Positions 20,668 to 29,525 of a stretch of 64,000 nt of DNA are shown here, in pieces. The notes under the pieces were generated by a model. It was not told where the DNA came from. It ran no database searches and saw nothing but the letters and a program-made list of their open reading frames with translations. Both the position numbers and the translations under genes were made by a program. Each line of letters starts with the position of its first letter. The first letter of the stretch is position 1. Source of the stretch: Planococcus circulans (GTDB taxonomy: Bacteria > Bacillota > Bacilli > Bacillales_A > Planococcaceae); contig NZ_JAIQCL010000004.1 of NCBI RefSeq assembly GCF_020023385.1, positions 1 to 64,000 on the forward strand, written 5' to 3'.

Positions 20668-20985
20668 TCAGCCGCCGAAAATTTTTAGACCGGCTACTCC
20701 TGCAATAATACAGGATAGAAAAAATAATTTCGCCGGCTGGCGGTTTTCGTCAAAGAACAGCATCCCGACCAAAACGCTTCCAGCTGCACCGATGCCTGTC
20801 CAGACTGCATATCCTGTTCCGAGTGCAATAGTCGTCAGAGCCAGTGACAATAAATAGAAACTGAGCGCGCCTGTCAAAATGGTCAACCCTGTATATACTT
20901 TCACTTTAAAGCCATCCGATAACTTCATCGTTGTGACAAAAACGACTTCAAATAGTCCAGCAGCAATCAAAATCAGCCATTCCAT
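20668..20985 (-). CDS. SMR-family efflux subunit (second of a pair)
   Basis: A 105-aa protein with four transmembrane helices. The small multidrug resistance glutamate lies in helix 1 (LFEVVFVTTMK), with GTGYAVWTGIGAAG in helix 3. It overlaps the partner gene by one base (TGATG). Paired SMR proteins such as YkkCD act as heterodimers exporting cationic drugs or guanidinium. I choose ATG 20983-20985 with AAGGAG upstream. Confidence 0.88.
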   Translation of the reverse strand: MEWLILIAAGLFEVVFVTTMKLSDGFKVKVYTGLTILTGALSFYLLSLALTTIALGTGYAVWTGIGAAGSVLVGMLFFDENRQPAKLFFLSCIIAGVAGLKIFGG

Positions 20986-21335
20986 CACGGCTCCACTCCT
21001 TTACCGGATGCTTCTTTCCCATCCATCACTTTTAAACCGATAATGCCGAAGAGCAATAAGCTTAAGAAGAACAGTTTTTCCGCGCTGGCATTTTCATTGA
21101 ATATCCAGATGCCGAGAACAGCTGTGCCCGCAGCACCGATGCCGGTAAAGACTGCATAAGCTGTTCCGATTGGGATTGTTTTCATCGCTATAGCAAACAA
21201 GAGAAAACTGATGACGATAAAAATCAGCGTCACAAGAGAAGGGGCTAAATTCGTAAAGCCATCAGCAAGCTTCAAGCCGATTGCCCACACAATTTCCGTG
21301 ACTCCTGCAATCAAAAGGTAGATCCAAGCCATTTG
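20985..21335 (-). CDS. SMR-family efflux subunit (first of a pair)
   Basis: A 116-aa protein with four helices and the SMR signature glutamate in GVTEIVWAIGLK, plus GTAYAVFTGIGAAG. ATG 21333-21335 aligns with the family start; an ATG five codons earlier has a weaker site. Similar to B. subtilis YkkC, but only about 60 bases separate it from the preceding terminator and I see no guanidine-I riboswitch there. Substrate unknown. Confidence 0.87.
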   Translation of the reverse strand, partial: QMAWIYLLIAGVTEIVWAIGLKLADGFTNLAPSLVTLIFIVISFLLFAIAMKTIPIGTAYAVFTGIGAAGTAVLGIWIFNENASAEKLFFLSLLLFGIIGLKVMDGKEASGKGVEP

Positions 21336-21394
21336 GTTCCCTACTTTCATTTTAAACCTGCTCCACTTTCAGCCATCGACCGAAAGGCAGCCCG

Positions 21395-21422
21395 AAAAAA
21401 ATAATACCTGTTTCCAGGTATC
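21395..21422 (-). terminator. terminator overlapping the stop of the 21.4-kb gene
   Basis: ATACCTG-GAAA-CAGGTAT on the minus strand is followed by TATTTTTTT. It overlaps the stop codon of the gene upstream. Confidence 0.8.
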
Positions 21423-22191
21423 ATTTCCATACTTTTTGTTTTCTGTCATAGATGATCTTACGTGAAATCCCCTGTTTTGTGTATTCTTCAATATCGGACC
21501 AGAACTCATCCAGAAAAGAGATCTCCTCCACTGGCCGAACATGCAATTCGATTGTGTTTTTCGTTTTTTCGGGGTCAGCCAGAGAAATGAGTACGCCTTC
21601 ACGGTAATTCTTTTTCAAGGATTGCAGAATTTCAGAAGGCAATTCCGGAATCAGGTCTTTAGATTTCCGGCGCCAGAAATTCTGCCCATTTTCTTCCCGG
21701 CGAATCAAATACGTAAAATAATTTCCGACAAGCTCATTCAGGCGTTCTAATTTGCGGAAGTAAATTTTTGTGGTTTCTTCTTCTTCGCTGGACAAATAGA
21801 CGAATTCATTTTGAAGAGTCGAATAGAACGGGGATTTAACCGGTTCTTTTTTATGGCCGATGTACAGCAATTCGGCTTGTTCCTGTGGTGTCAGGGAATT
21901 TAATTGCTTTTCACTTTTGAAATCAACCCAGCAAAATTCGCTTTTTTTGTTTGCACGTGCTTTACGCAGCTGCCCAAACTCTTCCTGCGTAGCGAATTCC
22001 ATATGGGTGTGCATGTTAAAGGATGCATCTTCATATGGGTGCTTCAACAGCAGCAAATTTTTAGGCAGTTTCATGGCATCCAAAAAATGGGCGAAGGTAA
22101 GTCCGCTGAATAAAGCAAATTGATCGGATTCGTTTAGGTAAATATATAAATGCTGTATGTAGGCGTCCGTGTTCAACGGTTTTTTCACCAT
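21421..22191 (-). CDS. hypothetical cytoplasmic protein
   Basis: A 256-aa soluble protein I do not recognise. It has no signal peptide or membrane helix, is rich in charged and aromatic residues, and ends in a basic RKQKVWK tail. I choose ATG 22189-22191, with GGGGG upstream, giving MVKKPLNTDAY; the open frame extends 19 codons further but without a ribosome site. It is monocistronic, between the SMR pair and rodA, and divergent from rodA. Ordinary codon use suggests a resident gene. Confidence 0.7.
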   Translation of the reverse strand: MVKKPLNTDAYIQHLYIYLNESDQFALFSGLTFAHFLDAMKLPKNLLLLKHPYEDASFNMHTHMEFATQEEFGQLRKARANKKSEFCWVDFKSEKQLNSLTPQEQAELLYIGHKKEPVKSPFYSTLQNEFVYLSSEEEETTKIYFRKLERLNELVGNYFTYLIRREENGQNFWRRKSKDLIPELPSEILQSLKKNYREGVLISLADPEKTKNTIELHVRPVEEISFLDEFWSDIEEYTKQGISRKIIYDRKQKVWK

Positions 22192-22273
22192 ATCCCCCAC
22201 TCCATTCCATTTCTTATTATACGACCAAAGGGGCGAAATATGAAACATACCTGCTTCAATTGCGTCATTACTT

Positions 22274-22302
22274 TTGTCATGCGCATATTACAGATATATA
22301 CG
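22274..22302 (+). promoter_or_regulatory. sigma-A-like promoter of rodA
   Basis: TTGTCA (22274-22279) is followed after 17 bases by TATACG (22297-22302). A second -10-like TTATAAT follows closely. Confidence 0.5.
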
Positions 22303-22350
22303 TTATAATATATTCCGACTCATAATAATAAAAAGTACAGGTGAAATTAC

Positions 22351-23532
22351 ATGCAAACAAACAAAAGCTTCACCGATCGGCTTGACTGGTCGCTGGCTTT
22401 CATCTTATTCCTATTCTTCATCGTCAGTCTCGTGGCGATTTCCTCTGCCCAGACTTCGGGTCAATATTTAACCAACTTTGTCCCGAGGCAAGCTTTATTT
22501 TACATCATCTCTGTCGGAATGATCGGGGTACTGATGTATTTCGATCCAGAACAATATAAGAAGATGGCTTATTATTTATACGGTTTCGGCATCTTCCTGC
22601 TGATCGTGTTGATGATTTCGCCGGATGGCGTCGGCCAAATCGCCCAACCAGTGAACGGTGCCAAAGCCTGGTTCCATACACCCTTCGTCAATATCCAGCC
22701 AGCTGAGTTCATGAAAACCTTCTATATACTAGCGTTGGCGAAAATGATTTCTTCCCATCACGAGGAATACCTGATGAAAACCATCAAATCCGATTTTTAC
22801 TTACTCGGTAAAATCGGCCTTTGCCTTGCTATTCCTCTCGGTTTTATCCTGCTGCAGCCGGATTTAGGGACTGCACTCGTATTTATCGCCATCACTTTGG
22901 CCATCGTCGTGGTTTCAGGAATCTCCTGGAAAATCATTGTTCCGAGTTTTGGCGGTGTTGCAGTCATCGGAACTTTGCTGTTGTGGATGACCATCAATGC
23001 CCAGAACTTCCTGTCCAGTGCGTTTGGTTTAAAACCTTATATGTTCGAACGAATTTACACATGGCTTGACCCTTACTCCTATGCTGAATCGGGCGGGTAT
23101 AATTTGATTGCTGCGATGAACGCCATCGGATCTGGGGAAGTCTTCGGAAAAGGCTATCAAGGTCGCCAGGTCTATGTTCCGGAAAACCATACCGATTTCA
23201 TCTTCACTGTCATCTCGGAAGACTTCGGGTTTATCGGAGCCAGTGCCGTCATCATCCTATTCTTCATGCTGATTTATCACTTGACTAAAATCACACTGCA
23301 ATTCAAAGATACATTCAGTACGTATGTATGTGCAGGGATCATCGCCATGATCACGTTCCATGTATTCCAAAATATCGGCATGACCATCCAGCTATTGCCG
23401 ATCACTGGGATTCCGCTTCCTTTCATCAGTTACGGAGGCAGTTCGCTGATCGGAAATATGCTGGCACTCGGAATCGTCTTCAGCATGAAATTCCACCATA
23501 AGAATTATATGTTCGATAAAAACAAAAAATAA
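22351..23532 (+). CDS. rodA: RodA-type SEDS peptidoglycan polymerase
   Basis: A 393-aa SEDS-family membrane protein with about ten helices. SEDS proteins polymerise glycan strands from lipid II together with a class B PBP; RodA acts in side-wall elongation. The extracellular motif PENHTDFIFTVISEDFG and the C-terminal ISYGGSSLIGNM are characteristic, and the HTDFIF context favours RodA over FtsW. The ATG has an AGGTG site. Monocistronic, with a strong terminator. Confidence 0.92.
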   Translation: MQTNKSFTDRLDWSLAFILFLFFIVSLVAISSAQTSGQYLTNFVPRQALFYIISVGMIGVLMYFDPEQYKKMAYYLYGFGIFLLIVLMISPDGVGQIAQPVNGAKAWFHTPFVNIQPAEFMKTFYILALAKMISSHHEEYLMKTIKSDFYLLGKIGLCLAIPLGFILLQPDLGTALVFIAITLAIVVVSGISWKIIVPSFGGVAVIGTLLLWMTINAQNFLSSAFGLKPYMFERIYTWLDPYSYAESGGYNLIAAMNAIGSGEVFGKGYQGRQVYVPENHTDFIFTVISEDFGFIGASAVIILFFMLIYHLTKITLQFKDTFSTYVCAGIIAMITFHVFQNIGMTIQLLPITGIPLPFISYGGSSLIGNMLALGIVFSMKFHHKNYMFDKNKK

Positions 23533-23565
23533 AAACTCCGACGTCCTGCGTCGGAGTTTTTATTG
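23531..23565. terminator. bidirectional terminator between rodA and a small gene
   Basis: The stem AAAAACTCCGACG/CGTCGGAGTTTTT with a 5-base loop has A and T runs on both sides, so it serves the two convergent genes. Confidence 0.92.
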
Positions 23566-23700
23566 TTGCGATTGGGTTTGGATCGGTTGTGGCAAGGCAA
23601 TCGCCTTTATTAATTCTACGCGGGATTTTGTGATTTTTGCTTGGATTCCAAGTTTCGATAAATTTGAAACAATGTTGCGAACATCTACGTTCTTCGCCAT
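23560..23700 (-). CDS. small basic hypothetical protein (46 aa)
   Basis: I choose ATG 23698-23700, preceded by AGAGGTGAT, giving a 46-aa protein starting MAKNVDVRNIVSNLSKLG. An upstream extension of the frame has no ribosome site. The product is basic and predicted helical, with a Gln/Pro-rich tail and no membrane segment. I do not recognise the family. Its stop lies within the shared terminator with rodA. A strong ribosome site and a dedicated terminator support it as a real gene. Confidence 0.6.
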   Translation of the reverse strand: MAKNVDVRNIVSNLSKLGIQAKITKSRVELIKAIALPQPIQTQSQQ

Positions 23701-23871
23701 CCATATCACCTCTTTGTATTTTTCATTACATATAGGGACGTATAGAAACTTGCCATGTTTCAAGGGCAAGGTATAAATCGTTGACTTTTTTGTGTCTATG
23801 CTTATAATACCATCATTTCAGGATTTTAAACTTATCATTTTGATGACAATTGCGAAGGTGGTGTAAATCAA

Positions 23872-23900
23872 TTGATTTGCATACCCCCGTTAGGTATACT
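23872..23900 (+). promoter_or_regulatory. csoR promoter with embedded CsoR operator
   Basis: TTGATT (23872-23877), 17 bases and TATACT (23895-23900) form the promoter. The CsoR-type palindrome ATACCCCCGTTAGGTAT (23881-23897) fills the spacer, so bound CsoR would block polymerase until copper binds. Confidence 0.85.
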
Positions 23901-23931
23901 ATAGTTAGAAATAAGATGGGAGGATCTTCAG

Positions 23932-24255
23932 ATGAGCGAATTGATCGAAGAAACCTTAGTAGTGGATAACTCTTGTCGAAAAAGTCACCATCCTCCTTCT
24001 GTTAAACGGGATTTGACCAATCGGTTGAGTCGTGTGGAAGGCCAAATCCGTGGCATTAAAGGTATGGTGGATAAGGATGTTTACTGTGATGACATTATCA
24101 CGCAGCTTGCTGCCACTCAATCTGCATTAAACAGTGTCACCAAAGTTTTGTTGGAAGGCCATTTAAAGGGCTGTGTCAGAGATCGCCTGGAAAACGGCGA
24201 AGAAGAAGTGTTGGATGAATTGCTAATTACTATCCAAAAAATGATGCGTAAATAA
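23932..24255 (+). CDS. csoR: copper-sensing transcriptional repressor CsoR
   Basis: A 107-aa all-helical DUF156 repressor. The Cu(I) ligands Cys-His-Cys are visible in DVYCDD and LEGHLKGC. The conserved RLSRVEGQIRGI starts the core after a variable N-terminal tail of about 30 residues. It heads csoR-copZ, is preceded by its own operator, and a second operator lies before copA. Confidence 0.96.
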   Translation: MSELIEETLVVDNSCRKSHHPPSVKRDLTNRLSRVEGQIRGIKGMVDKDVYCDDIITQLAATQSALNSVTKVLLEGHLKGCVRDRLENGEEEVLDELLITIQKMMRK

Positions 24256-24270
24256 AAGGAGGAAATTTTC

Positions 24271-24492
24271 ATGAAAGAACAAATCAACCTACAGGTCAGC
24301 GGCATGTCATGCCAGCATTGTGTCAGCTCCGTAAAAGATAGCGTCATGGCGCTTCCAGGAATCGAAAAAGTGGATGTTTCTCTTGAAAACGGCTCAGTTG
24401 ATGTTGCTTACGATGCTTCAGCTGTAGAAGTAAGCCAAATCGCAGAAGCTATCGAGGATCAAGGATACGACGTTGCAACTTTAAGTGAATAA
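24271..24492 (+). CDS. copZ: copper chaperone CopZ
   Basis: A 73-aa single heavy-metal-associated domain. The Cu(I) site is MSCQHC (residues 12-17). It carries copper to the N-terminal domains of CopA. It begins 15 bases after csoR with AAAGGAGG upstream and is followed by a hairpin before copA. Confidence 0.96.
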   Translation: MKEQINLQVSGMSCQHCVSSVKDSVMALPGIEKVDVSLENGSVDVAYDASAVEVSQIAEAIEDQGYDVATLSE

Positions 24493-24516
24493 CTGCGGAA
24501 ACGCAGTTATTTTTTT
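24491..24516 (+). terminator. terminator or attenuator between copZ and copA
   Basis: AACTGCG-GAAA-CGCAGTT is followed by ATTTTTTT, starting inside the copZ stop codon. With the second operator downstream it makes csoR-copZ and copA separate transcripts. Confidence 0.85.
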
Positions 24517-24525
24517 CAAAATTAG

Positions 24526-24542
24526 ATACCCCCGATAGGTAT
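24526..24542 (+). promoter_or_regulatory. second CsoR operator, upstream of copA
   Basis: ATACCCCCGATAGGTAT differs by one base from the csoR operator and runs into a -10 element TATACT (24540-24545). Confidence 0.85.
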
Positions 24543-24569
24543 ACTGTTTTCAGAAAAGGCGGGATTGCG

Positions 24570-26957
24570 ATGAGCACTAAACAAACTGAAGTAGCGATTA
24601 CGGGTATGACCTGTGCGGCCTGCGCCAACCGCGTGGAGAAAGGCCTTCAAAAATTACCGGGCGTCTCAGAGGCTAGCGTTAATTTCGCTACCGAGAAAGC
24701 TGCAGTCGTCTATGATGATGAGCAAGCCACCATGGCAGACGTGCAGAACAAAGTGGAACAACTCGGTTATGGCGTGCAGCAGGAAGAAATCGATTTTTCC
24801 ATTCAAGGAATGACTTGTGCCAATTGCTCAGCACGCATTGAAAAAGTTTTGAATAAGATGGAAGGCGTTCAACTTGCTAACGTCAATTTGGCGATGGAAA
24901 CCGGACATGTTTTGTACAACCCCGGAACTGTCACCCCTGAAGATTTTGTTAAACGGATCCAATCTCTTGGTTATGACGCAGTTCTTAACCAGGAAAGCGA
25001 GGAAGCAACTGACCACAAAGAACAGGAAATCAAAAACAAAACTCGCCTGTTCTGGATTTCTGCTGCCCTCTCCCTGCCATTGTTATGGACCATGTTCAGC
25101 CATTTTTCCTTTACGTCCTGGATGTATGTACCCGATATCCTGATGAATCCATTCGTCCAATGGGCATTGGCAACTCCAGTTCAATTCTGGATTGGTGCAT
25201 CCTTCTATAAAGGAGCCTATTTTGCTTTAAAAAATAAATCAGCCAATATGGATGTGCTGGTCGCCCTGGGAACATCCGCTGCTTATTTCTACAGCGTCTA
25301 CCTGGTTCTGGCCAACTTAAATATGGGGCACAGCATGGGCTTGTATTTTGAAACAAGTGCCGTTTTGATCACCTTGATCATCTTAGGGAAAGTTTTCGAA
25401 GCAAGAGCAAAAGGCCGTTCATCCGATGCCATCAAAAAGCTGATGAAACTTCAGCCGCAACATGCACTGGTCGAACGCGATGACGAATTCGTCAGCCTCC
25501 CGATTTCCGAAGTTAAAACAGGAGATATCCTGATGATCAAACCCGGAGCCTCCATTCCAGTAGACGCAGCTGTCATTTCCGGCAATTCGGCCGTTGATGA
25601 ATCTATGCTGACCGGCGAAAGCCTCCCGGTCGATAAAGAAGCAGGCGATGCCGTATTTGCAGCAACCGTCAATTCCAACGGTTCTCTCCGCGTGCGTGCC
25701 GATAAAATCGGCAAGGACACGGTGCTGTCGAATATCATCCGAGTCGTTGAACAGGCACAAGGCTCTAAAGCGCCGATCCAGCGGCTGGCCGACCAAATTT
25801 CCAGCATCTTTGTGCCGATTGTCGTAGGAATCGCCATCGTTACCTTCCTAGTCTGGTATTTCCTTGTCGCACCCGGCAATTTCGCCGCAGCACTTGAAAG
25901 TACCATTGCAGTGCTGGTTATCGCCTGCCCTTGCGCACTCGGCTTGGCTACACCGACTTCCATCATGGCAGGATCCGGACGTGCCGCCGAGCAAGGGGTG
26001 CTCTTTAAAACAGCTGAATCTCTGGAAAATACCAAGCACATCGATACAGTCGTACTGGATAAAACAGGCACCATCACCAATGGCCGTCCTGTCGTAACAG
26101 ACTTTATTCCAGCGGACGATGTTGACCTTGCTGAGTTGAAGAATTTGGTTGCCAGCGCCGAAAGCCAATCCGAACATCCAGTAGCACAAGCGATTTCTGA
26201 GTTTGGCGACGCTAAGCTTAGCGTCAGCGCTTTTGAAGCAGTTCCAGGCCACGGGATCCGGGCTACAGTGGAAAATCGCCAGGTGGTCATGGGAAATCGC
26301 CGCTTGATGGACGGTTTGGAAGTTGACGAAACACAGGCAGAAGCTTTTGAACAAGACGGCAAAACCGTCATGTTCATTGCAGTGGATGGCCGCTACAGCG
26401 GAATGGTAGCAGTCGCTGATACCGTTAAGGAAACCGCAAAACAAGCAATCCAGGAAATGAAAGACATGGGATTGCACGTCGTTATGCTGACAGGAGACCA
26501 AGAGCGGACAGCCTTGGCCATCGCTAAAGAAGTTGGAATCGACGAAGTGTTTGCTGGCGTGCTGCCTGCTGAAAAAGCGGATGTTGTCTTGAAACTCCAA
26601 GGACAGGGCCGCCGCGTTGCGATGGCTGGTGACGGGTTGAACGATGCTCCGGCACTAGCCAGCGCGGATGTCGGGATGGCAATGGGCACCGGAACAGCCA
26701 TTGCGATGGAAGCCGCTGACATCACCTTGATGCAAGGCGATTTGATGAGAGTTGTCGATGCGATCAGGATGAGTCGATTGACTGTCCGGAACATTAAACA
26801 AAACCTGTTCTGGGCCCTCGCCTATAATACGATCGGCATTCCGATTGCCGCAGCCGGCTTTCTGGCTCCATGGCTTGCCGGTGCAGCAATGGCCTTCAGT
26901 TCCGTATCGGTGGTCATGAATGCCCTGCGCCTTCAGCGTGTGAAGTTGAATAAATAA
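24570..26957 (+). CDS. copA: Cu(I)-exporting P1B-type ATPase CopA
   Basis: A 795-aa pump with two N-terminal metal-binding domains (MTCAAC near residue 13, MTCANC near 82) and eight expected transmembrane helices. The transport-site CPC lies near residue 453, the phosphorylated aspartate in DKTGT near residue 497, then SEHP and [10 protein letters not shown]. It exports cytoplasmic copper. Length and order match B. subtilis CopA. Controlled by its own CsoR operator. Confidence 0.97.
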   Translation: MSTKQTEVAITGMTCAACANRVEKGLQKLPGVSEASVNFATEKAAVVYDDEQATMADVQNKVEQLGYGVQQEEIDFSIQGMTCANCSARIEKVLNKMEGVQLANVNLAMETGHVLYNPGTVTPEDFVKRIQSLGYDAVLNQESEEATDHKEQEIKNKTRLFWISAALSLPLLWTMFSHFSFTSWMYVPDILMNPFVQWALATPVQFWIGASFYKGAYFALKNKSANMDVLVALGTSAAYFYSVYLVLANLNMGHSMGLYFETSAVLITLIILGKVFEARAKGRSSDAIKKLMKLQPQHALVERDDEFVSLPISEVKTGDILMIKPGASIPVDAAVISGNSAVDESMLTGESLPVDKEAGDAVFAATVNSNGSLRVRADKIGKDTVLSNIIRVVEQAQGSKAPIQRLADQISSIFVPIVVGIAIVTFLVWYFLVAPGNFAAALESTIAVLVIACPCALGLATPTSIMAGSGRAAEQGVLFKTAESLENTKHIDTVVLDKTGTITNGRPVVTDFIPADDVDLAELKNLVASAESQSEHPVAQAISEFGDAKLSVSAFEAVPGHGIRATVENRQVVMGNRRLMDGLEVDETQAEAFEQDGKTVMFIAVDGRYSGMVAVADTVKETAKQAIQEMKDMGLHVVMLTGDQERTALAIAKEVGIDEVFAGVLPAEKADVVLKLQGQGRRVAMAGDGLNDAPALASADVGMAMGTGTAIAMEAADITLMQGDLMRVVDAIRMSRLTVRNIKQNLFWALAYNTIGIPIAAAGFLAPWLAGAAMAFSSVSVVMNALRLQRVKLNK

Positions 26958-26970
26958 GGATAAGTCTGAC

Positions 26971-26998
26971 AAGAGGTCCAGAAATGGGCCTCTTTTTT
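26971..26998 (+). terminator. terminator after copA
   Basis: The stem AAGAGGTCC/GGGCCTCTT with one wobble is followed by a T run. Confidence 0.85.
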
Positions 26999-27004
26999 AT
27001 GCCA

Positions 27005-27033
27005 TTGTCCTAAAGTTGAAACAGGAGTAAAAT
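27005..27033 (+). promoter_or_regulatory. sigma-A-like promoter of the 27-kb MFS gene
   Basis: TTGTCC (27005-27010), 17 bases, TAAAAT (27028-27033). The predicted start of transcription, near 27041, lies after a GAGGA that could serve a TTG start at 27048, which argues for the ATG at 27072. Confidence 0.5.
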
Positions 27034-27071
27034 GAGGACATATTCTTTTGAGAAAGCAGGAATTCCTTATT

Positions 27072-28253
27072 ATGAAAAAAACTATTCTACTGCTGATGTC
27101 CGTCCAGTTTTTCGTTTACCTGGGGTTCGGCATTATCATACCGATTTTACCCGAAGTCATTGTTCAACAAGGCTATTCGGAAATCCATGTCGGTGGATTG
27201 ATCACCATCTATGCCTTATCTTCTTTTTTCACCGCACCGCTGTGGGGGAGGCTTTCCGACAGAACCGGCCGCAAAAAGCTTATTCTTTTGGGATTAGCGG
27301 GATTCAGTCTAAGTTTCTTCCTGTTTTCACTGTTCCTTGATAACCTGGTGCTGTTGTATCTTTCACGCATTGTCGGAGGCTTGTTCTCTGGTGCGCTTTA
27401 CACTGCGGTGACCGGCTACGTGGCTGATATCACCACCAATGAAGAACGCAATAAATACATGGGGCTTCTCGGCATGTCGATCGGCCTTGGCTTTATTTTC
27501 GGGCCAGCAATCGGCGGCTTGCTCGGGGCGGTTTCCCTGTCCTTGCCATTTACGGCTTCCGCCGTCCTCGTCCTTCTATTGATGGGCTATGCGAGCCTGG
27601 TCCTAAAAGAGCCTGTCCGCAAAGGCGAAGCAGTGAAACGCGCACTCCTGCCGAAAGGTTCCAGTACATTTTGGCAATTCCGCATCCGTTATCTGTTCCT
27701 GTTCTCCTTTATGGTGACATTTCTGCTGGCAGGATTGGAGTCGACTTTCCAGCTGTTCCAAATCGATCAGATTGAAATTACGCCGCTTCAGCTCGGCTAT
27801 TTATTCATGGCGAGTGGATTTGTGGATGCCGTAATTCAAGGCGGTGTCGTACGCCGCATAAAAGACGGTACCGAAACCACATGGATCATCGGCGCACAAA
27901 TTGTCACGGCTCTTGGTCTGGTGCTTCTGCCCTTTACCGGCAGCTTGATCTTTGCGGGTGTCGCTCTCAGCATCTTTACCGCCGGCAACGCGCTGGCGCG
28001 TACAGCGTTGGTGTCGCTGACGTCAAAAGAATCAGGCGGTAAATACGGTACTGCCGCAGGGATGACCTACTCAATGGACAACCTCGGCCGCATCATCGGG
28101 CCTTTGACCTTCACTTGGCTTTTGACGATGCAAGCCGGCAGCATCTATTATTTGTCAGCGGCTTTGGCGATCGCCAGCATCCTGCTGATTGTTTTGTATA
28201 AAGCTTCCAATAAGACTTTACGGACAACAGAAAAAGCCAGCGTTTCTGTTTGA
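27072..28253 (+). CDS. MFS drug-efflux transporter (DHA1-like)
   Basis: A 393-aa carrier with twelve predicted helices. Motif A is GRLSDRTGRKK and the antiporter motif C is GIGLGFIFGPAIGG-like (SIGLGFIFGPAIGG), which places it with proton-driven multidrug or tetracycline-type exporters such as NorA and Bmr. I choose ATG 27072-27074 (AGCAGGA upstream); a TTG eight codons earlier is possible. It lies downstream of copA but has its own promoter. Substrate unknown. Confidence 0.85.
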   Translation: MKKTILLLMSVQFFVYLGFGIIIPILPEVIVQQGYSEIHVGGLITIYALSSFFTAPLWGRLSDRTGRKKLILLGLAGFSLSFFLFSLFLDNLVLLYLSRIVGGLFSGALYTAVTGYVADITTNEERNKYMGLLGMSIGLGFIFGPAIGGLLGAVSLSLPFTASAVLVLLLMGYASLVLKEPVRKGEAVKRALLPKGSSTFWQFRIRYLFLFSFMVTFLLAGLESTFQLFQIDQIEITPLQLGYLFMASGFVDAVIQGGVVRRIKDGTETTWIIGAQIVTALGLVLLPFTGSLIFAGVALSIFTAGNALARTALVSLTSKESGGKYGTAAGMTYSMDNLGRIIGPLTFTWLLTMQAGSIYYLSAALAIASILLIVLYKASNKTLRTTEKASVSV

Positions 28254-28285
28254 ACGCTGGTCTGTAGCTCTTAAGATGAATCAGC

Positions 28286-28315
28286 AAAGCATCGCTCTCA
28301 GCGATGCTTTTTTTT
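28286..28315 (+). terminator. terminator between convergent genes
   Basis: The stem AAAGCATCGCT/AGCGATGCTTT with a CTC loop is followed by T8. Confidence 0.85.
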
Positions 28316-28333
28316 ACAAAAAATGCCTCTGGC

Positions 28334-28657
28334 TTATCCGATGAAGAACAGGATCAACCAGAGGAGATGCAGAAGTAAAATGAAGGAATAGAGCGTGTTG
28401 ACGAAAATCAGGCTGTAACGCCAGCTGTGGGATTGTATGCGGACGAAAGGCGTGTAGAGAAAACTGAAAAGGCAAAGTGATAACAACAGCTTCGTCATCA
28501 GGAGGGCAAAAGGAGAAAGGGATGCCAGTATTGGATTCGCTTCGGTTATGGCACCGAGTGAAAGCCCTACATAAGTCAATAATCCATCAAGAAAATTCAA
28601 CACAACTAAGCTCCAGACATGCTTTTCCAACGGTTTATGCTGCTTACCTATCCTCAT
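28334..28657 (-). CDS. DUF5658-like membrane protein
   Basis: A 107-aa protein with three predicted transmembrane helices (about residues 16-38, 48-68 and 80-105). The first helix carries LNFLDGLLTYVGL followed by EANPILA, the pattern of the DUF5658 family, whose function is unknown. The ATG is preceded by GAGGTGAGG. It is divergent from nothing close; its upstream region holds a weak SigB-like element and then the repeat block. Confidence 0.75.
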   Translation of the reverse strand: MRIGKQHKPLEKHVWSLVVLNFLDGLLTYVGLSLGAITEANPILASLSPFALLMTKLLLSLCLFSFLYTPFVRIQSHSWRYSLIFVNTLYSFILLLHLLWLILFFIG

Positions 28658-28703
28658 ATCCTCACCTCATTTATCCCATCAGTCATATGTCCTTAGTAAT
28701 GGG

Positions 28704-28729
28704 GTACCCACTTAACAGAATTTTTAGAC
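28704..28729 (-). promoter_or_regulatory. weak SigB-like promoter upstream of the DUF5658 gene
   Basis: On the minus strand GTCTAA (28724-28729), 14 bases and GGGTAC (28704-28709). Each hexamer has one mismatch from GTTTAA and GGGTAT. Spacing and position suit the gene starting at 28657, but two mismatches make it uncertain. Confidence 0.3.
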
Positions 28730-28796
28730 AATAAAAGCAGGTATTTTGTCGTGCATTTTTTAAATACAGTGGTCGATTGAAGGGGAAATCCACAAT

Positions 28797-28838
28797 AAAA
28801 CAGACAGGCACCTTTTTAAAGTGCCTGTCTGTTTTGTT
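28797..28838. terminator. long hairpin bordering the repeat block
   Basis: A perfect 14-bp stem, AAACAGACAGGCAC with GTGCCTGTCTGTTT, ends in T runs and can terminate in either direction. It lies just before the repeat modules, with no gene ending at it. Confidence 0.6.
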
Positions 28839-28909
28839 TACTCTATTCAATTTCTCTTATTTGTTTTAGGTTTACAGGGATTTGAACGGCTGCTTCCGCT
28901 TTTCTTGTT

Positions 28910-29525
28910 GTCCAGACTCCAGCGCCCAGCTCTTTGGGTCATAAGCCGGCCCTGCGGTACGGCAAAGAGCGCCGCTACGCCGGTCCGTCTTAGGCCCGGC
29001 AGAGCTACACGGGCGCGTCCGCTTTTCCTCATTGTCCAGACTCCAGCGCCCAGCTCTTTGGGTCATAAGCCGGCCCTGCTGTACGGCAAAGAGCGCCGCT
29101 TCGCCGGTCCGTCTTATGCCCGGCAGAGCTACACGGGCGCTTCCGCTTTTCCGCATTGTCCAGACTCCAGCAACCCGCCCCTCGAGTCGCTTCAGCCGTT
29201 CCAGCAATGGCAAAGAACGCCATTACCGGCACGGCTTCCCGCGCTTGTCGGAGCTTAACGGCTGCTTCCGCTTTTCTTGTTGTCCTGACTCCAGCGCCCA
29301 GCTCTTTGGGTCAGAAGCCGGCCCTGCTGTACGGCAAAGAGCGCCGCTTCGCCGGTCCGTCTTATGCCCGGCAGAGCTACACGGGCGCTTCCGCTTTTCC
29401 TCATTGTCCAGACTCCAGCAACCAGCCCCTCGAGTCGCTTCAGCCTTTCCAGCAATGGCAAAGAACGCCATTACCGGCAAGGCTTCCAGCGCTTGTCGGA
29501 GCTTAACGGCTGCTTCCGCTTTTCT
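28910..29525. repeat. five tandem 124-bp GC-rich modules of two types
   Basis: Modules start at 28910 (A), 29034 (A), 29158 (B), 29282 (A) and 29406 (B); each start is exactly 124 bases after the last. All begin GTCC(A/T)GACTCCAGC and end near TCCGCTTTTC. Type A has GCGCCCAGCTCT pairing with AGAGCT...GGGCGC, plus an inner TAAGCCGG with CCGG...CTTA. Type B carries CCCCTCGAGTCGCTTCAGCC and CTTGTCGGAGCTTAACGGC. The three A copies differ by few bases. The left flank (28884-28909) is the tail of another B unit. The last unit abuts the dehydrogenase stop codon. Open frames here arise from the repetition and are not genes. Confidence 0.9.

Noticed and set aside
21336-21420. Guanidine-I (ykkC) riboswitch upstream of the SMR pair
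   Set aside because: Only a short leader exists after the preceding terminator, too short for the aptamer, and conserved ykkC motif elements are not seen.
25451-26377. 308-codon open frame antisense to copA
   Set aside because: It lies wholly inside copA on the opposite strand, has low-complexity Ser/Ala/Thr content, no homology I recognise and no ribosome site.
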